DNA of 6,219 bases. Origin: Actinomycetota bacterium (GTDB taxonomy: Bacteria; Actinomycetota; Acidimicrobiia; Acidimicrobiales; Ilumatobacteraceae). Made by a program: the position numbers and the translations under genes. Positions within the stretch are counted from its first letter, which is position 1, and the number at the start of each line of letters is the position of its first letter. Of this stretch, positions 1-4,949 are shown one piece after another. Under the pieces are notes generated by a model, which saw only the letters and a list, made by a program, of their open reading frames with translations, made no database searches and was not told the origin of the DNA. Location of the stretch: positions 1 through 6,219 of the forward strand of contig JAPKZT010000110.1 of the NCBI GenBank assembly GCA_026393655.1, given 5' to 3'.

Positions 1-1
1 G

Positions 2-286
2 CCTTTAGAAGTCATGGTGTCGCCTCTTTTCGACCCAGTTGTCGTGCAACAAAAGATTGATGCGTTGATAAAGCGTGATAACGAATTCGCTCAGCGTGCT
101 GAGGTGCTTGAACGAGAGCAACAGATAAGTAAATATGGCGCGCCCCGAGTGTATGAGTTTCCACCTAATACGTCGCAAGTACATGTCACTAACTGGGTGC
201 ATCGCGGATGGTTGCGTCCATTGCGATTCGTCTACAGAAATACGCCACGATCATTGCGAAAAATCTTGAAACGGCTTTGGACATGA
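2..286 (+). CDS. C-terminal part of an unidentified protein (5' end probably outside the window)
   Basis: I do not recognise this gene. The frame is open from the left edge, and the first ATG, at 14, has no properly spaced Shine-Dalgarno (AGAAG lies only 2 nt upstream). I therefore read it as the tail of a longer protein, although a 90-residue protein starting at 14 cannot be excluded. Counting from that ATG, residues 10-40 are charged, rich in Q, E and R and likely helical or coiled coil (KIDALIKRDNEFAQRAEVLE). A linker rich in aromatic residues and proline follows, and then a strongly basic tail ending RSLRKILKRLWT. Such coiled-coil plus basic tails occur at the ends of methyltransferases and glycosyltransferases in polysaccharide clusters, which would fit the next gene. 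The TGA stop at 284-286 overlaps the glycosyltransferase ATG by 4 nt, so the two are probably co-transcribed and translationally coupled. Confidence 0.6.
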   Translation, partial: PLEVMVSPLFDPVVVQQKIDALIKRDNEFAQRAEVLEREQQISKYGAPRVYEFPPNTSQVHVTNWVHRGWLRPLRFVYRNTPRSLRKILKRLWT

Positions 287-1848
287 GCAAAATACTTGTC
301 GTAACAGATGCTCGCCAAGCAAACTTTAGTGATCTTCGGGCTAGCCACAAATCGCTGGTTGTTTCTGGTTCTCGCTCAATTATTTGGATTGTTGCAGGCA
401 TATCACCCGAAGCGCTTAAGAAACTCCGTCGGCGATTTTCGTTTGGTCGAGTTCAAGTTGTCGACAAATTCGAATTAACTTTTGATGATAAAGATGACAA
501 ATCGGCTGGCATCGATTTAGTGATCTTTTTAAGTTCGGGCGACGGGTTACAACGTGAATCTTTAGTCCCCGTGTCTGAACTCTTTTCGCAAAATCCAGAG
601 ATTGATTTGCTTTATGGAGATTCAGGACATCCAACTAACGAAAAAGCCGAGCCGCTAATTTTTGCAAGACGACCTGGATGGTCTCCCGAAAGACTGCGCG
701 CGCATTGTTATGTTGGCGAAACTCTCGCAGTACGCACTGGTCTTGTCGTATGCAGCGGCGGAATTGATGATTTAGCAATACGACACCCGCACGACCGCGC
801 GTTTCATCTGACCGAAAATGCAAAAAATGTTCGGCGCTTCGCTGAAGTCTTGACAATCGCCAAGTCGAGCGATTCTCGTCCGTCGGCATCATTGCAGGCG
901 GTTGTTGATCACTGTCAGCGGCAAGGCATTGAAGCCGATTGCGAACTTGATCCGTCGACTCCAAGCGTGCGAGTTAAACGCCGCATGACCAAGCAACCTA
1001 GCGTTGCAGTGATTATCCCTACAAGAGGTACCTCAGCTGAAGTTTTTGGCCAGCAACGAGTACTCGTGGTTGAAGCAGTACGAAGTTTGTTTGAAAAGTC
1101 AACTTACCAAAACTTTAATGTTGTCATAGTGGCTGATACGCCAACACCGAAAACAGTTGTCGAGGCATTGCAACAAATCGGCGGTTCGCGATTACAAGTG
1201 ATTAATTACGACAGACCATTTAATTTCGCAGAGAAAAATAATATCGGCGCGATGTCTTGCGAATCTGATTTAATTTTGTTGCTCAACGACGACACCGAGA
1301 TCATCACCGCTGATGCGCTTGAAATAATGGTTGCGATGTTTAACGATTCGCAGGTCGGCGTTGTTGGGCCAATGTTGTTGTTTGAAGACGCGACAATTCA
1401 AAGTGCTGGACACATTTTCAGCCCAGATCCGACTGACCTCTATCGAGCACGCAGCCCCGAGACGGCTGGGCCGCAAAACTTGTTGCGAGTGCAACGGGAG
1501 GTTTCAAGCCTGATTGGTGCGTGCATGTTGATTCGTCGAGATGTCTTTGAACAAGTCGGCGGACTTTGTCTAAGTTTCCCTGGCAACTGGAACGACATTG
1601 ACTTCTGTCTAAAAGTGCAACTCGCTGGTTTCCGTGTGGTTTTTACGCCGCATGCACAGTTGTTTCATTTTGAATCAAAGACGCGAATTGCTAAGCGAGT
1701 TGATGCTGAAGTCGGCAAACTTGGCGCGAGATGGGGATCGGTGCTGGATGATGATCCTTATTTCAACCCGAATTTGCAGCGCTACACAAATATTTGGAAG
1801 ACGGATTCAACTTCAAAACGCACGCTGGATGAGGCGCTAGCGATCTGA
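283..1848 (+). CDS. Family 2 glycosyltransferase (O-antigen/rhamnosyltransferase-like, two-part)
   Basis: A 521-residue protein expected to transfer a sugar from a nucleotide donor onto a growing surface polysaccharide at the cytoplasmic face of the membrane; donor and acceptor cannot be told from sequence. The C-terminal GT-A domain (about 238-470) is complete: VIIPTRGT at 243-250, RPFNFAEKNN at 311-320, the DxD-type metal site LLLNDDTEI at 332-340, GACMLIRRDVFEQVGG at 412-427, and NDID at 437-440 followed by FTPHAQLFHFES at 454-465. DDDPYFNPNL at 489-498 is the usual tail motif of this COG1216-like group. Residues 78-190 resemble a second, decayed GT-A half (DLVIFLSSGDG, PEIDLLYGDSG, PGWSPERLRAH) in which the usual DxD position reads SSGDG, so it is probably non-catalytic. 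I chose the ATG at 283 because it gives the ATGA overlap with the preceding gene; an in-frame ATG at 208 would overlap that gene by 79 nt. No Shine-Dalgarno is visible. The TGA stop abuts the stop of the convergent gene with no spacer. Confidence 0.9.
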   Translation: MSKILVVTDARQANFSDLRASHKSLVVSGSRSIIWIVAGISPEALKKLRRRFSFGRVQVVDKFELTFDDKDDKSAGIDLVIFLSSGDGLQRESLVPVSELFSQNPEIDLLYGDSGHPTNEKAEPLIFARRPGWSPERLRAHCYVGETLAVRTGLVVCSGGIDDLAIRHPHDRAFHLTENAKNVRRFAEVLTIAKSSDSRPSASLQAVVDHCQRQGIEADCELDPSTPSVRVKRRMTKQPSVAVIIPTRGTSAEVFGQQRVLVVEAVRSLFEKSTYQNFNVVIVADTPTPKTVVEALQQIGGSRLQVINYDRPFNFAEKNNIGAMSCESDLILLLNDDTEIITADALEIMVAMFNDSQVGVVGPMLLFEDATIQSAGHIFSPDPTDLYRARSPETAGPQNLLRVQREVSSLIGACMLIRRDVFEQVGGLCLSFPGNWNDIDFCLKVQLAGFRVVFTPHAQLFHFESKTRIAKRVDAEVGKLGARWGSVLDDDPYFNPNLQRYTNIWKTDSTSKRTLDEALAI

Positions 1849-2301
1849 TTATTTAGTGTTGGCAGTTGGCCCGACTGCGCCGATCGCGTCAAAATAATCT
1901 AGATGCGCTTGCACCACATGAATTACATCAACATCCTCTAAAACTTCGATTCGGTTCTGCTCGGCTGCTCCAAGTAAATATGCAGCGACGGTTTGTTCGT
2001 CAATCACAATTTCTTCAACGATGTCTTGGCGACGATCAACGACCCCACTTGGCTGCAAACCTTTGTCATGCAGCCAGCGCATATGAAAAACCAGCAACTT
2101 ACGTAGTTCAGAATATGTCAAGCGAGCTTGCGTGTCGCCTGGCAATCGATCGGCGACGAACTGAGTTGCCTGCTCGAGTTCATAAACTGCTCGCGGCGCC
2201 ACGCTGTCGAGACGGCGAGCCTCACGGCCGACTGTTACAGCGGCGATTGCAAAGACCAACGCAGCAGCAATAACGCTGGCAAAAATTAGAACCGCAGACA
2301 T
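1849..2301 (-). CDS. Small membrane-anchored protein of unknown function
   Basis: A 150-residue protein I cannot name. Residues 3-23 (AVLIFASVIAAALVFAIAAVT) form one hydrophobic N-terminal segment without a lipobox or clear cleavage site, so it is probably a signal anchor. The following GREARRLD is positively charged, which suggests a cytoplasmic C-terminal part by the positive-inside rule. The soluble part is mostly predicted helix: AVYELEQATQFVADRLP (38-54), LTYSELRKLLVFHMRWLHDKG (61-81), then an acidic stretch VEEIVIDEQTVAAYLL (95-110) and VLEDVDVIHVVQAHLDYF (120-137). From memory, similar proteins with an N-terminal helix, VGREARRLD and DRLP occur in Acidimicrobiia, but no function is known to me. 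It starts 15 nt after the acyl-CoA dehydrogenase stop and is presumably read from the same transcript. No Shine-Dalgarno is present, and its start codon lies inside a potential hairpin. The TAA stop directly abuts the convergent glycosyltransferase stop. Confidence 0.75.
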   Translation of the reverse strand: MSAVLIFASVIAAALVFAIAAVTVGREARRLDSVAPRAVYELEQATQFVADRLPGDTQARLTYSELRKLLVFHMRWLHDKGLQPSGVVDRRQDIVEEIVIDEQTVAAYLLGAAEQNRIEVLEDVDVIHVVQAHLDYFDAIGAVGPTANTK

Positions 2302-2306
2302 GCGGT
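2281..2306 (-). terminator. Hairpin plus U-rich tract over the start of the 150-residue gene (terminator- or attenuator-like)
   Basis: Read on the minus strand, ACCGCA-TGTC-TGCGGT is a perfect 6-bp stem with a 4-nt loop (2291-2306), followed by TCTAATTTTT (2281-2290). This is the layout of a weak intrinsic terminator 10 nt beyond the acyl-CoA dehydrogenase stop. It contains the ATG of the downstream gene, partly in the stem and partly in the loop, so it could instead limit translation of that gene. The stem is short and the U tract is interrupted, and the same bases encode MSAVLIF, so it may be coincidence. Confidence 0.3.
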
Positions 2307-2316
2307 GCAGTGAGTT

Positions 2317-3432
2317 TTAGATGCCGATGCGTTGCGCAAGAAGTTCACGATGGTAAGTCGGATCTCCGAACAGCAACTCACTTGACTTAGCTCGCTTGAA
2401 ATAAAGGTGTGCTGGGTGCTCCCATGTGAAACCGATACCGCCGTGAATTTGAATATTCTCAGCAGCAGCGTGAAAGTAAGCCTCTGAGCAATACGCCTTT
2501 GACAACGACGCAACTGATGGCAACTCTTCGTTCATTTCGCTCGCACACCACATGCCGTAATAAGCGGCTGATTTTGCCGACTCAACTTCAAGCAACATGT
2601 CGGCGCACTTGTGTTTGATCGCTTGAAATGAACCGATTGGCCGACCGAATTGCACGCGAACTTTTGCGTACTCGACAGCCATGTCAAGAACTTTTTGTGC
2701 ACCACCAACTTGCTCTGCTGCAAGTGCGACAACAACAAGATCATTGACGAGAGACAGAACATCCCAGCCCTTACCTTCGGCGCCGATCAAAGTTGCCGAC
2801 ACATCGGCGAACTCAAGCTTGGCTTGCTTGCGAGTTTGATCCATTGTTGAAAGTGCTGTGCGAGTCAAGCCTTTTGCGTTGCCATCGACTGCGAATAGCG
2901 ACACGCCTTTTTTGGTGCGCGCCGAAACGATGATCATCGAAGCGGTGTGGCCGTCAAGCACGAACATTTTTGTGCCAGTTAAAGTAAAACTTGAGCCCGA
3001 GCCTTTGGCTTGCATCGTGATACCAGCTTCATCCCACTTGCCCGATGGTTCGACTGATGCGAGCGTTGCAGTTGCTTCACCACTAGCAATGCCAGGAAGA
3101 TATTTCTTTTTTGCTGCTTCATCACCTGATTGCATCAAAGTGTTCGCTGCCAATACAACTGTCGAGAAAAATGGCGCACAAAGTAGCGATCGACCCATCT
3201 CTTCAAGAACGACACCCAACTCGATGTAACTAAATCCCATGCCACCAAACTCTTCAGGAATATGGATGCCCATCAGTCCCATTTGTGAACCCATTTGTGA
3301 CCACACTGCTGGGTCGAAACCATTTACAGTTTCCATTTGTTCGCGCACCGCGGTCTCGGGAGACTTCGCATCCAAAAATGCGCGGACTGTTTTGCGGAGT
3401 TCTTCTTGTTCTTCTGTAAAGGCAAAGTTCAT
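2317..3432 (-). CDS. Acyl-CoA dehydrogenase, FadE type
   Basis: A 371-residue flavoprotein of the usual family length, expected to form the alpha,beta double bond in an acyl-CoA thioester with FAD, passing electrons to electron-transfer flavoprotein. It begins with the typical helix MNFAFTEEQEELRKTVRAFL, followed by IPEEFGGMGFSYIELGVVLEEMGR (58-81). The beta domain is residues 120-215 (ATLASVEPS at 122-130, FTLTGTKMFVLDG at 149-161). The C-terminal helical domain carries RVQFGRPIGSFQAIKHKCADM (from 259) and QIHGGIGFTWEHPAHLYFKR (328-347), then LLFGDPTYHR (353-362). This pattern is common in actinobacterial FadE proteins of fatty acid and sterol side-chain breakdown. By my alignment, neither the medium-chain-type base (the E of YEGT) nor the isovaleryl-type base is a glutamate here; E240 and D357 are candidates. 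The enzyme could also be one subunit of an alpha2beta2 complex like those for steroid side chains; no partner is in the window. The substrate is unknown. ATG start; only a weak GGCAAG lies upstream. Confidence 0.94.
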   Translation of the reverse strand: MNFAFTEEQEELRKTVRAFLDAKSPETAVREQMETVNGFDPAVWSQMGSQMGLMGIHIPEEFGGMGFSYIELGVVLEEMGRSLLCAPFFSTVVLAANTLMQSGDEAAKKKYLPGIASGEATATLASVEPSGKWDEAGITMQAKGSGSSFTLTGTKMFVLDGHTASMIIVSARTKKGVSLFAVDGNAKGLTRTALSTMDQTRKQAKLEFADVSATLIGAEGKGWDVLSLVNDLVVVALAAEQVGGAQKVLDMAVEYAKVRVQFGRPIGSFQAIKHKCADMLLEVESAKSAAYYGMWCASEMNEELPSVASLSKAYCSEAYFHAAAENIQIHGGIGFTWEHPAHLYFKRAKSSELLFGDPTYHRELLAQRIGI

Positions 3433-3509
3433 GGGATATATCTTGCCAGCGTCAGAGTGATTTGCGCTAATCGGACGGTTTTGTTGGATCTCTGAGATAC
3501 TTGTGGAAT
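3433..3509. promoter_or_regulatory. Divergent promoter region between the acyl-CoA dehydrogenase and hydrolase genes
   Basis: The 77 nt between the two divergent start codons must hold the promoters of both transcription units. On the plus strand, TGA-GATACT (3493-3501) resembles an extended -10 element and would place transcription start close to the hydrolase ATG at 3510, so that mRNA could be leaderless; no convincing -35 is seen. A perfect short palindrome, ATCTC-T-GAGAT (3488-3498), overlaps this -10 and could be an operator. No clear promoter hexamers were found for the minus strand. The assignment of elements is by eye. Confidence 0.35.
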
Positions 3510-4157
3510 ATGCAAAATAATCCTGTAATAGCTGAATTCAAAGACCCAACATTGCACTGGCGAGATGCCAGCGTTGAAGTGCACAAACTCGTTGTCGGGC
3601 CGTTTGATAATAATGTTTTTGTGGTGCGATGTCGAGAGTCGGGTGAATCTGTCTTGATTGACGCTGCGAACGAGCACGAACAACTTTTGGCGCTATGCCA
3701 ACGCCTCGGTGTCAAACGCGTTCTTGAAACTCATGGACATTGGGATCACATTCAGGCAATCCCCGCACTTAGAGAGGCCGGTTACCAAGTTGCGGTAACC
3801 GCCGCTGACGCACCGCGCCTGAAAGATGTTGGGTACGACGTATTTATTGACGACGCCGAAGTGATTGAAGTTGGCAAATTGCGATTGCACGCGATACACA
3901 ACCCGGGACATACGGAAGGCTCCATTTCATTTGCTGTTTCAAACACTCCACTTTTGTTTACTGGTGACACTTTGTTTCCGGGCGGGCCTGGCAACACCAA
4001 ACTTGAAGGCGGCGACTTCGCCACGATCATCAATTCGATTGACAATAAGTTGTTTACGTTTCCAGCTGAGACAATTGTCTTGCCTGGGCATGGGCTCGAC
4101 ACAACAATTGGTGACGAACGACCTCAACTTGCTGCGTGGGTTGAGCGCGGCTGGTAG
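3510..4157 (+). CDS. Metallo-beta-lactamase-fold hydrolase (glyoxalase II-like)
   Basis: A 215-residue cytoplasmic protein with no signal peptide and the complete metal-binding set of the MBL superfamily. HGHWDH at 75-80 gives H75, H77, D79 and H80; H134 lies in NPGHTEGS, D153 in FTGDTLFPGG and H194 in LPGHG. A two-metal hydrolase of the COG0491 (GloB-like) group is therefore well supported, most likely acting on a thioester or similar ester. The substrate is not shown. The opening VGPFDNNVFVVRCRESGE and DAANE recall the actinobacterial MBL proteins found beside mycothiol-dependent formaldehyde dehydrogenase, but that dehydrogenase is not here. I prefer the ATG at 3510; an in-frame TTG at 3501 would add three residues, with GAG 4 nt upstream of it. 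No standard Shine-Dalgarno fits the ATG, in line with a leaderless start. It is divergent from the acyl-CoA dehydrogenase and 55 nt ahead of sufC, a place where sufB or sufD is usually found. Confidence 0.9.
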   Translation: MQNNPVIAEFKDPTLHWRDASVEVHKLVVGPFDNNVFVVRCRESGESVLIDAANEHEQLLALCQRLGVKRVLETHGHWDHIQAIPALREAGYQVAVTAADAPRLKDVGYDVFIDDAEVIEVGKLRLHAIHNPGHTEGSISFAVSNTPLLFTGDTLFPGGPGNTKLEGGDFATIINSIDNKLFTFPAETIVLPGHGLDTTIGDERPQLAAWVERGW

Positions 4158-4212
4158 ATAATTAATTTCTACTATCGCCATAGTGTAAATAACTTGACGC
4201 GCAATTACACTT
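4158..4212 (+). promoter_or_regulatory. sufC upstream region with inverted repeats (putative operator and promoter)
   Basis: This AT-rich spacer holds AGTGTAA (4182-4188) and its exact inverse TTACACT (4205-4211), 16 nt apart, ending one base before the sufC ATG. TACACT (4206-4211) also fits the loose actinobacterial -10 pattern TANNNT. A start of transcription 7-8 nt later would fall at or next to the GTG at 4219, so sufC could be leaderless. TTGAC at 4194-4198 is too close to that -10 to be its -35. Two smaller inverted repeats precede the large one: GTAGA/TCTAC (4154-4172) and ACTAT/ATAGT (4171-4184). Their 5-bp AT-rich stems and lack of a T run argue against a terminator. SufR-type or Rrf2-type regulators bind dyads in front of other suf operons; which protein would act here is unknown. 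Confidence 0.4.
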
Positions 4213-4947
4213 ATGCGGGTGAGCGAACTCTTTCGCATTGACGATCTTCATGCCAAGCCTGCCGAAACCGATACGCAAATTCTGCGAGGTATTTCTCTAA
4301 CTGTAAACACCGGTGAAGTTCACGCGATCATGGGACCAAACGGTTCGGGCAAATCAACATTAGCGACAACTTTGCTGGGCGCACCCGAATACGAAGTCAC
4401 TCACGGTCGACTTTTCTACAAAGGTGAAGATATTTCTTTGTGGCCAACCGATGTTCGTGCGAAAGCTGGAATCTTTTTGGCGTTTCAATATCCACAAGAA
4501 ATTGCCGGCGTGTCGGTGATTCAGTTTTTGCGGCAGTCGCTGTCGGCACGCAAAGGTATCGATCTCTCAGTGCTCGAGTTGCGACTTTCAATAATTAGTT
4601 GGATGAAACGCCTGGGCATGGATTCGTCATTTGTGGATCGCTATCTCAACGAAGGTTTCTCAGGTGGCGAAAAAAAGCGCAACGAAATAATGCAGATGGC
4701 GATTCTTGAACCAGAACTCGCGATTCTCGATGATCTGCGAATTGTCGCACAGGGAATTCGTGAAGTGCGACAAGATCGCCCAACTCTTGGCATTGTGTTG
4801 ATCACCCACTATCAACGCCTGCTCGACGAAGTAAAGCCAGACTTCGTGCATATTTTGATTGATGGACGCATTGTCAAATCGGGTGGCATGGAGTTAGCTA
4901 GCGAACTAGAGCGCAATGGCTACGACGCTTACCGAACCGAGTCATAA
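4213..4947 (+). CDS. sufC: Fe-S cluster assembly ATPase SufC with deleted D-loop
   Basis: SufC is the ABC-type ATPase of the cytosolic SufBC2D scaffold, where ATP-driven dimerisation opens SufB-SufD for Fe-S cluster building. The 244-residue protein shows LRGISLTVNTGEVHAIM, Walker A GPNGSGKST (41-49), Q-loop FQYPQE (91-96), the SufC-specific signature FSGGEKKRNE (149-158), Walker B ELAILD (168-173), H-loop LITHYQRLLD (196-205) and the family tail DGRIVKSGG. It is odd because residues 171-178 read ILDDLRIV, where SufC normally reads ILDE(S/T)DSGLDID before this helix. About nine residues are gone, including the catalytic glutamate and the D-loop, with the frame kept. ATP hydrolysis should be lost or badly reduced unless another copy supplies it. 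ATG 4213 is annotated; GTG 4219, giving (M)SELFRIDDLHA, is an equally natural start. No Shine-Dalgarno is visible. The stop is 2 nt before sufS. sufB and sufD are not adjacent upstream. Confidence 0.92.
   Translation: MRVSELFRIDDLHAKPAETDTQILRGISLTVNTGEVHAIMGPNGSGKSTLATTLLGAPEYEVTHGRLFYKGEDISLWPTDVRAKAGIFLAFQYPQEIAGVSVIQFLRQSLSARKGIDLSVLELRLSIISWMKRLGMDSSFVDRYLNEGFSGGEKKRNEIMQMAILEPELAILDDLRIVAQGIREVRQDRPTLGIVLITHYQRLLDEVKPDFVHILIDGRIVKSGGMELASELERNGYDAYRTES
4729..4734 (+). other. Junction of the in-frame deletion in sufC (Walker B / D-loop)
   Basis: GATGAT encodes D173-D174, joining the Walker B aspartate directly to LRIVAQGI. Comparison with the conserved family sequence predicts about 27 missing bases here. 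If the ancestral gene read TCGATGA at both ends of the lost segment, which this codon context allows, the deletion could have arisen by slippage between short direct repeats; only one copy would remain, as seen. The reconstruction of the lost bases is inferred from the protein family. Confidence 0.7.
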
Positions 4948-4949
4948 AC

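Noticed and set aside
208..282. Longer glycosyltransferase start at ATG 208
   Set aside because: It would overlap the upstream gene by 79 nt; the ATG at 283 gives the standard ATGA overlap and a natural N terminus, MSKILVVTDA.
1861..1882. Small stem GCAGT/ACTGC near the end of the minus-strand unknown gene, considered as a terminator
   Set aside because: A 5-bp stem inside coding sequence with no U tract after it on either strand.
1866..2273. A 135-codon plus-strand frame opposite the 150-residue gene
   Set aside because: Product is rich in R, L, H and Q with no motif; the minus-strand frame has a clear membrane helix and plausible operon position.
2650..3460. Plus-strand open frames of 66, 123 and 73 codons opposite the acyl-CoA dehydrogenase
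   Set aside because: They lie antisense to a strongly conserved gene, show no recognisable domain and have low-complexity S/P/A-rich composition typical of shadow frames.
4154..4184. Possible terminator after the hydrolase (GTAGA/TCTAC and ACTAT/ATAGT stems)
   Set aside because: Stems are only 5 bp and AT-rich, and no T run follows; more likely chance or part of the sufC regulatory region.
4213..4947. sufC as a pseudogene
   Set aside because: No frameshift or stop, and all other motifs are conserved; the internal loss is in frame, so I kept it as a CDS with a marked defect.
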